From positions 1-64,000 of the forward strand of contig NZ_SRMF01000005.1 of the NCBI RefSeq assembly GCF_004768465.1: 64,000 nt of DNA, read 5' to 3'. Source of the stretch: Natronospirillum operosum. GTDB lineage: Bacteria; Pseudomonadota; Gammaproteobacteria; Pseudomonadales; Natronospirillaceae. Shown one piece after another: positions 53,401-61,698 of this stretch (position 1 is its first letter; each line of letters starts with the position of its first letter). Made by a program: the position numbers and the translations under genes. The notes under the pieces are model-generated. The model was not told the origin of the DNA. It was given only the letters and a program-made list of their open reading frames with translations, and searched no databases.

Positions 53401-54865
53401 TGAATTCGGCTTCGGCAGTGCCGGTCCAGGGCAGGGTACCCAGGCCGGTGTTGGTATCGAGCTGGCCGCCTGCGGTCAGGGTGCCTTGCCATTGCGGCCA
53501 GTTGATGGCGCCCTGATCGTCATGACCCTGGCCGGTCAGGGTGCCACTCAGTTCGCCGCCGGTAAACAGCGCATCCTGCCAGTAGGGTGCTGCGATGTCG
53601 CCCGCGATGCGCCCGTTGACATCAAGTGCACCCTGATGGCGTCCCAGATGCCAGTAGCCGTTCAGGTGCAGTCGACTGTCGCCCACGGTGGCTACCGCAT
53701 CCACTACATCAACCGCCAGCATCTGGCCCCGCGCATCGAGCGAAATGCGTGCAGGCTGCTCGTGCCAGCGGGTGGTCAGGCCGGCCAGCAGGGTCCAGCG
53801 GCCGTCCTCGGGCCACAGCAGTTCCGCGGTCAGTATGTCCTCCGGGTCCAGCGTGTGGTCAGCCACCGCGTCCGGGAGAAAGGGTCTGACCAGACTGACC
53901 GGCAGGTTCAGAGCGCCCTCAAAGCGGGCACCTTCCGGGCCCAGATGGCCTTCCAGCCAGCTCTCCCGCTCGTCCACCTGCAGCAGTATGTCGTGCAGTG
54001 ACCAGATACCCCGGTCATGCGCCACATTGCCGCTCAGCTCGATGGCGTGGCCCTGCCAGGGAAAGGCGATCTCCTGTATCTGCAGCGCCTGACCCGGCAA
54101 GTCCGCAACCAGGTTCATGCGGGCGCTGAGCGCTTCATCGGCCGGCCACTGGGTCAGCTCGTGCGCCCAGGTGCCCGGAGGCAGGGTCAGGTCACCATTG
54201 AGCAGCCAGCGCTGTCCATCGGGCGATGGCTGGGCCGCCAGGCGCAGCAGGTCCTGTTCTTCGTCTTGCCAATCGAGGCTCAGTACCGGCAGCCGGTTCA
54301 GCTCCGGCCAGGCCAGAGCCCCGTGCATTCGGCCACTGAGGGCATCACCCTGAGCGTCGACCAGGCGCAGCTCGTCGATTTCCAGATGGTCCAGCCAGAT
54401 GCCGAAACCGCTCAGTTCAATGGGGTCGGGCACCTCGGTCAGCGGCGGTTCTTCACGCGGCGGGCCGGGGTCGATCTGGCGCAGGCGCTCCAGATCCACC
54501 GTGACCCGACGTGCGGTCAGTGATTCGATGGTGAACGCCAGTTCCCACTGGTTGAGCGGGTAGCGCACATTGAGGTCGTCCACGCGGATGGCGGCTTCAT
54601 CCATCCCCGGCGGGAATACGCGTATGCGTTCAGCCTGCCACTCGGTCAGCGCCGGGCTGGACAGGCCGCTGATATCAATGGTCCAGTCGAGCTGTGTATG
54701 AGCAAGCAGCAGGCCCTGATGTGCAATCCAGACCCGGCCTGTGCTGGTCCCCAGAGCCAGTACCAGGACTACCGTGAGCAGGGCCGCAGTGACCAGCAGC
54801 ATCAGGGCCAGCCGGCGCAGCGCCCGACCCAGTACGGTGATAATGGCCGTCCAGAGCAAGCCCAT
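50474..54865 (-). CDS. tamB: Translocation and assembly module protein TamB
   Basis: 1463 residues. An N-terminal TM anchor (RLALMLLVTAALLTVVLVLAL, about 18-38) is followed by a very long beta-rich periplasmic region of AsmA/TamB type and the conserved C-terminal TamB domain (LSGELRIGGTLAELQSDGALTIESGTFNLLARQFQL; ILAQLL-like EIVAQLLFGKTVQNM), ending in LELRWRRDY. It spans the periplasm and works with TamA; proteins of this family also carry phospholipids to the outer membrane. The start shares a base with the tamA stop. Confidence 0.95.
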   Translation of the reverse strand: MGLLWTAIITVLGRALRRLALMLLVTAALLTVVLVLALGTSTGRVWIAHQGLLLAHTQLDWTIDISGLSSPALTEWQAERIRVFPPGMDEAAIRVDDLNVRYPLNQWELAFTIESLTARRVTVDLERLRQIDPGPPREEPPLTEVPDPIELSGFGIWLDHLEIDELRLVDAQGDALSGRMHGALAWPELNRLPVLSLDWQDEEQDLLRLAAQPSPDGQRWLLNGDLTLPPGTWAHELTQWPADEALSARMNLVADLPGQALQIQEIAFPWQGHAIELSGNVAHDRGIWSLHDILLQVDERESWLEGHLGPEGARFEGALNLPVSLVRPFLPDAVADHTLDPEDILTAELLWPEDGRWTLLAGLTTRWHEQPARISLDARGQMLAVDVVDAVATVGDSRLHLNGYWHLGRHQGALDVNGRIAGDIAAPYWQDALFTGGELSGTLTGQGHDDQGAINWPQWQGTLTAGGQLDTNTGLGTLPWTGTAEAEFIFPHLTWEQLSLSLNTGPGRAQIDSAGSYDLDSRQLDLDWQLNDVPVAPIADAFMDWPEDLTATLSGTGSVAGPVVDLTGEAHLEGRGQWHGSNWEARLDAPLLSANQALLEDFSLQWRDSRIQASGSLRPESGTAWQDWTGQLDVAPLEISFADARVALPDWPEQLTEGRIVSSLSARGRLGDPTVLAQARLNAQYQGSSLTGSFNWQADQLQADLNWQDRFVTLEGQGRPWEQGRWQVRAERLHTDDLSPWMELPPELLAADLTHRLDLVVEGHLTEAEIQLQTHHQGRWEDDPLSARSDLTLQWADGAPYIWTLHDLGLDWGSARLRASGSSREGDWLPELLDVSLNDFPLHTFLPAPDDFHAYLSGDANLDARWPEWGLDVQLAIEGEQAAQALTGRIDAQASGRDLEPERIELTEMDVRMGDGLEITGSGGFSDNLWDLALDWRGLQWAPPTQASAGGPTIDTPWTGSGALRLSGEGDDPDIQAHTEWSTRWEAQGDQETLELAFGSQLYTTDDAISLTSSLSRPGRNLMELGVEMPREPWLTRLDTPWEEWTAEAFWSIDLRGEETLYWLGQDQWQIAGDFSGQGHVTGALGNPDIDGNLSWEDGSIRFPDVGAELDRIQLNLAATNLNEITVDGSARAGDGTVDVGGSLGLENGTLYSDLQLDLDQAALLQRPDIQSLASGQLTLTGDWPDLLLAGDLRLIGLTVNINRLAGPSVAQLEIHNEQNGNGLNGDIPLALDIGIRTDGVATIRGMGLDARLSGELRIGGTLAELQSDGALTIESGTFNLLARQFQLQEGQVRLIDESIDLYIVAVHQRGDVMIEATITGNAEQLQLALRSEPSLPEDEIVAQLLFGKTVQNMTPWQALQLANAINQLRGGDSLDLLMATRDTLGLDTLEIEAGEEEGEAATLRVGRYLNSRVYLEVDTDLNEDRDWAGTIEVELTPNLNLETRTGSGGRSGGLELRWRRDY

Positions 54866-56658
54866 CAGAATGCCTGCCCGATACTAAAATAGAACCGCCA
54901 CTCCGAGCCCCAGTCCGGCAGCGGCGACCCGACATCCACGCGCAAGGGCGCAAAGTCGGTGAAGTAGCGCAGGCCGATACCGGCACCGGCCGAGGGGTCG
55001 TCCCAGTCCGGCATGCGGCTGCGTGACAGCCAGGCCACATCCACGAAGCCCACGGTACCCCAGCGCTCACTCCAGCGGATGCGCTGTTCGACGCTCTGCA
55101 ACACGCGGGTACGGCCGCCATCTGTGGGATCTATGCCTTGAAAGGGCCAGCCCCTGACACTGCCGCCACCGCCGGCATACAGACGCTCGGTGACCGACAG
55201 CTGATCCAGGTCCAGTTCATCGCCCAGGCCCATTAACGTCGAACCTTCGGTGGTAGCGGCCAGAGTCATGGAGCTGGTCTGAGCCCAATAGCCCCGCCAA
55301 CTGGCGCGGACCTGACCGTAGTGCGGCTGGCCGCCGGCAAGCGAGAAGTTGGGGGTGAAGCCCACCAGCGTGCGGCTGCCCCGGCGCGGATCCAGCATGT
55401 CGTTGCGGGTATCGCGCACCACGGTGGCGGGGATGGCCAGCCATTGTTCGAAGTCAACAACACCCTCATCGGTGGTGGTCCAGGACGACCGCACATCCAG
55501 GCCCAGGTTGCCGACCCAGTTGTCGGTCAGGTTCTGTTCCAGGTTGAGGCCTTTCTGCCACAAATAGGTTCGCTGTTCGGCGAACAGAGTCCGCTCGAGG
55601 CGGGTGCTGACGGTCAGGCGCGGCCACTCGGGGCGACGCCTGGGAATGGTCAGCGCGGCGCCGACGGCCTGTGACAGAAAGTTGATCTGGGTGTCCAGCA
55701 CCAGGCGTTCACCCCGGCGACTGAAGTTGCGGTGCACCCATTCGGCGTTGACCCCCGGGCCCGCATCGGTGTCATAGCCGCCACCCAGTTTGAGTGTGCG
55801 ATGAAAACGCTCCTGAACCCGGTAGGTGACGGTGACCTGATTGTTTTCATCCGGCTCGGTAATGTTTTCATCAACGCGGGCGAACAGGTTGGATTCATAG
55901 AGATTCAGGCGCGCCCGGTCCAGCCGCGGGCGCTGGAAACACTCGCCGGGCTCGAGTTGAGTCAGGCGCCGGGCATAGGAGTTGCGGACCTCGTCGGTGC
56001 CTTCAATGATCACATCGGCAATGGTGACCTGGGTGCTGGGCTCCATGTAGAAGCGAAGGTCGCCCGCATTGGCTGCGCGGTCCAGCGACAGTTCATAGCG
56101 CACATTGACGCGCCGGTAGCAGGCGCTGGACTGGATCTCGCGGCGCAATCTGTTCTGCAGATCGAGAATCTCGCGGGCCACCAGCGGCTGGCCGACCTGC
56201 AGGCTGTTTTCTGCCACCAGGTCCGTTTCCAGGTCTTCCGGCCAGTCCCAGATCACCTGGCGCACGGTGAAGCGGCGGCCGGGATTGATCCGGTAGCGCA
56301 GACGACTGTAGCCCTCTTCAGGCCGCGGCTGGATATCATGGTTGTAGTAGCCGGCGGCACGCAGGTGCTCGGCCAGTATGGTCATCTCGGCACTTTGCTG
56401 CGACAGCGGTCGGTTGGCGACCTGGGTGCCCTGGCGCAGGTCACGGCGATAGTTGTCCAGCGCCTGGCGCCATTCGTTCACCAGGTCATTGGCCACCGAG
56501 GCCGTGATGTCCAGGGTGCTGTCCGTGGTGGCCTCGAAGCGGGTCTCCGCCTGGGCCGGGGTGAGCCACAGGCAAAGCGGCATCAGCAGGCAAAGCCAGC
56601 ATGCAGCGCGGAACTGCTTTCCGGCACCCGTTATGTTGATATTGAAGACCTGATCCAC
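54865..56658 (-). CDS. tamA: Translocation and assembly module outer-membrane protein TamA (Omp85)
   Basis: About 597 residues: signal (FRAACWLCLLMPLCLWLTPAQA), three POTRA domains (about 40-270), and a 16-strand Omp85 barrel with YAGGGGSVRGWPFQG (the VRGF-like lid-lock motif) and C-terminal RVDVGSPL...FYFSIGQAF. The frame is open to an ATG at 56775, but that would put the signal at residue 54; the GTG at 56658 puts it at the N-terminus and was preferred, though neither has an SD. Confidence 0.9.
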   Translation of the reverse strand: MDQVFNINITGAGKQFRAACWLCLLMPLCLWLTPAQAETRFEATTDSTLDITASVANDLVNEWRQALDNYRRDLRQGTQVANRPLSQQSAEMTILAEHLRAAGYYNHDIQPRPEEGYSRLRYRINPGRRFTVRQVIWDWPEDLETDLVAENSLQVGQPLVAREILDLQNRLRREIQSSACYRRVNVRYELSLDRAANAGDLRFYMEPSTQVTIADVIIEGTDEVRNSYARRLTQLEPGECFQRPRLDRARLNLYESNLFARVDENITEPDENNQVTVTYRVQERFHRTLKLGGGYDTDAGPGVNAEWVHRNFSRRGERLVLDTQINFLSQAVGAALTIPRRRPEWPRLTVSTRLERTLFAEQRTYLWQKGLNLEQNLTDNWVGNLGLDVRSSWTTTDEGVVDFEQWLAIPATVVRDTRNDMLDPRRGSRTLVGFTPNFSLAGGQPHYGQVRASWRGYWAQTSSMTLAATTEGSTLMGLGDELDLDQLSVTERLYAGGGGSVRGWPFQGIDPTDGGRTRVLQSVEQRIRWSERWGTVGFVDVAWLSRSRMPDWDDPSAGAGIGLRYFTDFAPLRVDVGSPLPDWGSEWRFYFSIGQAF

Positions 56659-56782
56659 CCGCAAGCACGAACCTGAATGTTGAGACTGCCCCTGTGCCGC
56701 TACTGTAACAGGCTGTGCGGCCTCAGAGCAGGCCCTATACAGGCTTTTTAGCGCAGTTTCAGGCCAGGGCGTCATACCGGCA

Positions 56783-59700
56783 CTACATGTTGCGCCGGTA
56801 TTCTCCGCCCACTTCGTACAGGGTGTGGCTGATCTGGCCCAGGCTGGCCACCTTGACGGTGTCCATCAGGGTTGCAAACAGGTTGCGCCGGGCGCGCGCG
56901 TCGTCGGCCAGGCGGCGCAGGGCCTCTGCGGCCTGATCCTGATGCTGATGCCGGAAGCGCTGCACCTGTTCGATCTGCTGTTTTTTCTCGGTATCGGTCG
57001 AGCGCATCAGTTCGACGGTCTGCTCTGCCTCGCTGTTGTCACCCGCCTGGTAGGTATTGACGCCGATGATGGGCAGCTCGCCACTGTGCTTCTTGTGTTC
57101 ATAGACCATGGATTCGTCCTGAATCTTGCTGCGCTGATACATGGCATCCATGGCACAGAGCACGCCGCCGCGTTCGTTCAGGCGCTCGAACTCGGCATAG
57201 ACGGCCTCCTCCACCAGATCGGTCAGGTAGTCGATGGCTGAGGCGCCCTGCAGCGGATTCTCGATCTGGTTCAGCCCCAGTTCCTTGTTGATGATCAGTT
57301 GGATCGCCACAGCCCGACGCACGCTGGCTTCGGTGGGCGTGGTGATGGCCTCGTCGAAGGCATTGGTGTGCAGGCTGTTGCAGTTGTCGAACAGCGCATA
57401 GAGGGCCTGCAGCGTGGTGCGGATATCGTTGAACTGGATTTCCTGCGCGTGCAGCGAGCGCCCGGAAGTCTGGATGTGGTACTTCAGCATCTGTGACCGA
57501 GCGTCGGCGCCATAGCGGTATTTCATTGCCCGTGCCCAGATGCGGCGGGCCACGCGGCCGATCACGGCATATTCCGGGTCCATGCCGTTGCTGAAGAAGA
57601 AGCTCAGGTTGGGCGCAAAGCGGTTGATGTCCATGCCGCGGGCGCGATAGTACTCGACCAGCGTAAAGCCGTTGGCCAGCGTGAACGCCAGTTGAGTGAT
57701 GGGGTTCGCGCCGGCCTCGGCAATGTGGTAACCGCTGACGCTGACGCTGTAGAAGTTGCGCACGCCGTGGTTGATGAACCAGTCCTGCACATCGCCCATC
57801 AGGTGCAGGGCGAACTCGGTGGAGAAGATGCAGGTGTTCTGCGCCTGATCCTCCTTCAGAATGTCGGCCTGCACAGTGCCGCGCACCTGCTTCAGTGTCT
57901 CGGTCGAGATGCGTTGGTAGGTCTCGGCATCCACCAGTTGGTCACCGGTCACGCCGAGCAGCCCCAACCCGAGGCCGTCGTGGCCCTCCGGCAGTTCCCC
58001 CTGATAGGTCACGGGCTGGTCGCCGACCAGCCGGCGGATGGTTTTCTCGGCTTGCGGCCATTCGCCGGACGCCTTCAGATGCCTTTCCACCTGCTGGTCT
58101 ATGGCAGTGTTCAGGAACATGGCCAGAATCATCGGCGCCGGGCCGTTGATGGTCATCGACACCGAGGTCGTGGGCGCACACAGATCGAAGCCCGAATACA
58201 GCTTCTTCATGTCGTCCAGAGTGGCGATGGAGACGCCGCTGTTGCCCACCTTGCCGTAGATGTCGGGGCGCTCGGCCGGGTCCTCGCCATAGAGGGTGAC
58301 GGAGTCGAAAGCGGTGGACAGCCGTGCCGCCGGCTGCCCCCTCGACAGGTAGTGAAAGCGGCGGTTGGTGCGCTCCGGCGGGCCCTCGCCGGCGAACATC
58401 CGGGTCGGGTCCTCGCCGCTGCGCCGATAGGGGTAGACGCCGGCGGTGTAGGGAAAGTGGCCGGGCAGATTTTCCTGGCCGCTGAACCAGACCCGTTCGC
58501 CCCAGTCCCGGGTCTGGTTGGCGGCGACTTTCGGGATGCGGTTGCCGCTCAGTGTCTCGCGGTAGTTGTCGCCGCTGATGGTCTTGTCACGCACCTGGTA
58601 CTCGAAGGTGTCGGCCTGTACCGCCTGCATGCGGTCGTCCCAGGTGCTCAGGGCCTCGCGGGCCTCGGGCTGGAGTTGGTTCAGGGCGTCATTGTAGCGC
58701 CGGGCCAGTGCCTGCTGGCCCGCGGGCAGGGCGGACGGGTCTGCCGGCTGCAGCGATTCGAGTTCGGCACCCAGCAGGTGCAGGCTTTCGAACAGGTACT
58801 GCACCTGGCGCGCCTGTTCGGCCTGCTGGCGCAGGTCATCACGGATGCCTCGTCCCTGTTCGGCAATTTCGGCCAGGTAGCGCTGCTGCTGGCCGGGAAT
58901 CAGCACATGCGCCTGCGGATCACCCTCGGGCAGATCGCCCGGCCAGTCACGGCCGCTGTGTTCGGCCACCAGCCGGCAGATGCCGTTGAACACCCGGTTC
59001 ACACCCGGGTCGGAGAAGTGGCTGGCAATGGTGGCATAGACGGGGATCTGTTCATCCGGGCGCTCGAAGTCCACCCGGTTGCGGCGCCACTGCTTGCGCA
59101 CGTCGCGCAGGGCATCCTGGGCACCCTTGCGGTCGAACTTGTTGATGGCGATCCAGTCGGCCAGGTCGATCATGTCGATCTTTTCCAGTTGACTGGCGGC
59201 ACCGTATTCGGGGGTCATGACATAGCCCGGTATGTCCACCAGATCGACAATGGTGCTGTCGGACTGGCCGATGCCAGCGGTTTCGACAAATACCAGGTCA
59301 AAGTTCTGCTGGCACAGGGTGGTGATGGCGTCACTCAGTTCTTCGCTGGTGGACAGGTGCTGGCGCCGGGTGGCCATGCTGCGGAAAAACACGTTGGGCA
59401 GGCGCAGGCAGTTCATGCGGATGCGGTCGCCGAGCAGCGCGCCACCGGTGCGCCGGCGTGTGGGGTCGACGGCCAGCACGGCAAAGCGGCGGTCAGGAAA
59501 ACTGGTGGCAAAGCGCAGCACCAGTTCGTCGGTCAGGCTGGACTTGCCGGCGCCGCCGGTGCCGGCAAGCCCGATGGTGGGCACCGGGCGGTCACTGCTG
59601 GTCGGTTCTTCCAGCCCCTGTTCGATGCGTGACAGCAGGCGCGCCTTCTGCAGGTCTTCATGGGCGTCGGCGGCCAGTGTGTCCGAACGCTGGCGGCGTT

Positions 59701-60112
59701 TCTGTTCTATGCGTTCGACGGCATCGTCGATCATACCTGGCAGACCCAGTTTCAGGCCGTCATTGGGGTGGTAGATGCGGTCCACGCCGTAGTCTTCCAG
59801 CGCGCTGATCTCTTCGGGGGTGATGGTGCCGCCGCCACCGCCGATGACGGCGATATGGTCGGCACCGGCACTTTGCAGGCGGTCGACCAGATAGCGGAAG
59901 TATTCGTTGTGGCCACCCTGGTAGGAGCTGAGGGCGATGCCGTCGGCGTCTTCCTGCAGGGCGGCCTTGACGATGTCATCGACACTGCGGTTGTGGCCGA
60001 GGTGGATGACTTCGCAGCCGCGCGCCTGGATCAGGCGGCGCATGACGTTGATGGCGGCGTCGTGGCCGTCGAAGAGGCTGGCGGCGGTGACGATGCGCAG
60101 TGGATCACTCAT
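56783..60112 (-). CDS. icmF: Fused isobutyryl-CoA mutase IcmF
   Basis: 1109 residues. Order: B12-binding domain (about 5-135, with FDGHDAAINVMRRLI and SSYQGG), MeaB-like G-protein chaperone (about 165-420, Walker A GTGGAGKSSL, NKFD), and the radical acyl-CoA mutase barrel (about 540-1090, LCAPTTSVSMTINGPA). It interconverts isobutyryl-CoA and n-butyryl-CoA with adenosylcobalamin, linking valine and fatty acid degradation; some act on pivalyl-CoA. The ATG at 60112 gives the MSDPLRIVTAASLFDGHD start; a longer frame runs into the structured leader. Not part of an operon. Confidence 0.95.
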   Translation of the reverse strand: MSDPLRIVTAASLFDGHDAAINVMRRLIQARGCEVIHLGHNRSVDDIVKAALQEDADGIALSSYQGGHNEYFRYLVDRLQSAGADHIAVIGGGGGTITPEEISALEDYGVDRIYHPNDGLKLGLPGMIDDAVERIEQKRRQRSDTLAADAHEDLQKARLLSRIEQGLEEPTSSDRPVPTIGLAGTGGAGKSSLTDELVLRFATSFPDRRFAVLAVDPTRRRTGGALLGDRIRMNCLRLPNVFFRSMATRRQHLSTSEELSDAITTLCQQNFDLVFVETAGIGQSDSTIVDLVDIPGYVMTPEYGAASQLEKIDMIDLADWIAINKFDRKGAQDALRDVRKQWRRNRVDFERPDEQIPVYATIASHFSDPGVNRVFNGICRLVAEHSGRDWPGDLPEGDPQAHVLIPGQQQRYLAEIAEQGRGIRDDLRQQAEQARQVQYLFESLHLLGAELESLQPADPSALPAGQQALARRYNDALNQLQPEAREALSTWDDRMQAVQADTFEYQVRDKTISGDNYRETLSGNRIPKVAANQTRDWGERVWFSGQENLPGHFPYTAGVYPYRRSGEDPTRMFAGEGPPERTNRRFHYLSRGQPAARLSTAFDSVTLYGEDPAERPDIYGKVGNSGVSIATLDDMKKLYSGFDLCAPTTSVSMTINGPAPMILAMFLNTAIDQQVERHLKASGEWPQAEKTIRRLVGDQPVTYQGELPEGHDGLGLGLLGVTGDQLVDAETYQRISTETLKQVRGTVQADILKEDQAQNTCIFSTEFALHLMGDVQDWFINHGVRNFYSVSVSGYHIAEAGANPITQLAFTLANGFTLVEYYRARGMDINRFAPNLSFFFSNGMDPEYAVIGRVARRIWARAMKYRYGADARSQMLKYHIQTSGRSLHAQEIQFNDIRTTLQALYALFDNCNSLHTNAFDEAITTPTEASVRRAVAIQLIINKELGLNQIENPLQGASAIDYLTDLVEEAVYAEFERLNERGGVLCAMDAMYQRSKIQDESMVYEHKKHSGELPIIGVNTYQAGDNSEAEQTVELMRSTDTEKKQQIEQVQRFRHQHQDQAAEALRRLADDARARRNLFATLMDTVKVASLGQISHTLYEVGGEYRRNM

Positions 60113-60130
60113 GGTGCAAACCCTTGTGAG

Positions 60131-60293
60131 TGCCAGCAGTGCCCGAGCCAGTGTTCCGGCGCCTGTGATCAGTCCGATGGTTGCGCGAACGGCGTGAACC
60201 CGTCCCTGGGGCCTTCGACCGCAGCATCCCTGCTGCGGACGATCGCTTAACCATCGAACTGATCCGGCGCCTCCGACAGTGCTCAGGCTGGCA
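60131..60293. repeat. 163-bp nested inverted repeat in the icmF leader
   Basis: Long imperfect inverted repeat. GATCAGTCCGATGGTT (60167-60182) pairs with AACCATCGAACTGATC (60249-60264) at 15 of 16 positions, flanked by GGCGCC on both sides (60158-60163 and 60266-60271) and by TGCCAG/CTGGCA at the ends. At the centre CCGCAGCA (60219-60226) and TGCTGCGG (60231-60238) form a perfect 8-bp hairpin. It begins 19 nt before the icmF ATG. Confidence 0.8.
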
Positions 60294-60330
60294 CAGATCA
60301 TTGTTAGTGTAGGCAATATGGATTCACGCT

Positions 60331-60356
60331 AATTGACGTTAACGTAAACGTCAATT
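60331..60356. promoter_or_regulatory. Palindromic operator between icmF and the LEA-lipoprotein gene
   Basis: A 26-bp palindrome with two mismatched central bases (AATTGACGTT and AACGTCAATT arms). It includes TTGACGTTAACGTAAAC, which resembles the LiuR (MerR-family) operator of branched-chain amino acid catabolism in Proteobacteria, as recalled. It lies about 219 bp upstream of icmF and 107 bp upstream of the divergent lipoprotein gene and may control either. Confidence 0.75.
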
Positions 60357-60462
60357 GGTGGCGTAATGATGATTGGCGCACGCTGTAAACAAGTCTTTAT
60401 AGACGGGGCCGGGGAAAGTGCCTAGTCTTTGCTCAATACAGGAATGGGCAGGGAGTACCAGC

Positions 60463-61320
60463 ATGGTGTGGAGCAGGATATCGAGCGTGGCAGGGGCCGC
60501 AGTGCTGCTGGGGCTGGGCAGTTGTGCCTGGCTCCAGGAAACCACCTGGCAGGATCCGGAGTTTCGGGTGCTGAGTTCGCAACTGGTTGGCCTGACGCCG
60601 ACCGATGCGCGTCTGGAGACGCGGTTTGAAGTCAGCAATCCCAATGCGTTCAGCATTGCGCTGGGGGCGCTGGACTATCAGTTGTCGGTCAACGACGCTG
60701 CGGTGCTGGACGGCCGGCAGGATGAGGGAGCGTCACTGGCGGCCGGTGCGGCCACCGAGGTGATGCTGCCGCTGCGGCTGGATTTTGCCGAAGCCATGGA
60801 GCTCGTTTCCGGCCTGCGTGGCCGGGAGTCTCTGGAGTACCGGGTGGATGCGGGCATGACAGTGAATATTCCGGTGGCCGGGCAGCGGCGGGTGCCAGCG
60901 TCGATCTCGGGCGAGGTGCCGATTCCCCGCCTGCCCAGTATCCGGGCCTCCAACCTGCGGCTGGATCGGCTGACACTGAGCAGCGCCGACCTGCTGCTGA
61001 CTCTGGAAGTCGACAACCCCAATATTTTCGAGTTGGTGATCGATCGCTTTTCCTATGAATTTGCACTCAACAACCAGCGCGTGGCCGGCGGTGACGGGCG
61101 TCAGCGCGTGCGTCTGCAGGAGCAGGGCCGCGGTCTGATCGAGCTGCCGCTGTCGATTTCACTGACCGAGGTGGGGCGCAATCTCAGTCAGGCCCTGATC
61201 GACGGGGAGCCCCTGGACTATGGGCTGTCGTTCGAGACCGATCTGCAGACCGGTCTGCCGGAAATGGGGCGCTTTCCCTTCAGTGCGGTGGAGGAAGGGG
61301 TGGTCAACCTGCGGCGCTGA
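60463..61320 (+). CDS. LEA type 2 (WHy-domain) lipoprotein
   Basis: 285 residues. The lipobox LGSC places the lipidated Cys at residue 21. Two tandem LEA14/WHy-like domains follow (about 30-150 and 160-280), each with an FEVSNPNAF or LEVDNPNIF signature. Such lipoproteins are associated with desiccation or stress in other organisms; function here is unproved. GGGAG lies about 9 nt before the ATG at 60463. Divergent from icmF. Confidence 0.85.
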   Translation: MVWSRISSVAGAAVLLGLGSCAWLQETTWQDPEFRVLSSQLVGLTPTDARLETRFEVSNPNAFSIALGALDYQLSVNDAAVLDGRQDEGASLAAGAATEVMLPLRLDFAEAMELVSGLRGRESLEYRVDAGMTVNIPVAGQRRVPASISGEVPIPRLPSIRASNLRLDRLTLSSADLLLTLEVDNPNIFELVIDRFSYEFALNNQRVAGGDGRQRVRLQEQGRGLIELPLSISLTEVGRNLSQALIDGEPLDYGLSFETDLQTGLPEMGRFPFSAVEEGVVNLRR

Positions 61321-61327
61321 GCCGGGG

Positions 61328-61537
61328 TCAGTCGCCCGGGCTGTGCACGTCGTCTTCGCGCCGTGCTGCCACATAGGGGGCATGCATGGGGTCGAGATGC
61401 ACCGCCAGCACCATGGGCTGACAGCAGGTCTGGCAGTCTTCGGTGTATTCCTGCTCGGGAATGGAGGGGTCCAATACCAGAGTTTGCAGGGCATCACAGT
61501 AGGGACAGTGAACCTGTGCGGTGTCGGTGTAGTGCAT
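61328..61537 (-). CDS. CPXCG-motif cysteine-rich protein
   Basis: 69-residue zinc-ribbon-like protein with HCPYCDALQ and EDCQTCCQPM, the two Cys pairs of the family, and a hydrophilic tail. A strong GGAGG lies 7 nt before the ATG at 61537. It converges on the lipoprotein gene with 7 nt between. No known function. Confidence 0.88.
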   Translation of the reverse strand: MHYTDTAQVHCPYCDALQTLVLDPSIPEQEYTEDCQTCCQPMVLAVHLDPMHAPYVAARREDDVHSPGD

Positions 61538-61624
61538 GTTCCGCCTCCGGAAGCCGGTACTGACTGTAGTGAAGCTAGATCGGGCCTGCGGGCAGGTCAA
61601 GTGGGACGTCGACGTTACGCCGAC

Positions 61625-61649
61625 AAAAAAGGGGCAGCCAGGCTGCCCC
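61625..61649 (-). terminator. Intrinsic terminator of aceA
   Basis: GGGGCAGC and GCTGCCCC pair around a 3-nt loop (61631-61649). On the minus strand the stem is followed by six T (61630-61625). It lies 50 nt after the aceA stop and before the CPXCG gene. Confidence 0.92.
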
Positions 61650-61698
61650 AATAGTGGCGGGAGTGACGGGAATCTCCGGCCCGTTCAGCGCCGCGAGA

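Noticed and set aside
52448-54001. 517-codon open frame opposite tamB
   Set aside because: TamB is continuous from anchor to C-terminal domain; the opposite frame is a composition effect.
57692-59632. 646-codon open frame on the plus strand opposite icmF
   Set aside because: It lies wholly antisense to a clear IcmF. Its translation is low-complexity Gly/Ala/Val/His/Gln without family features, as expected of the shadow of a GC-rich gene.
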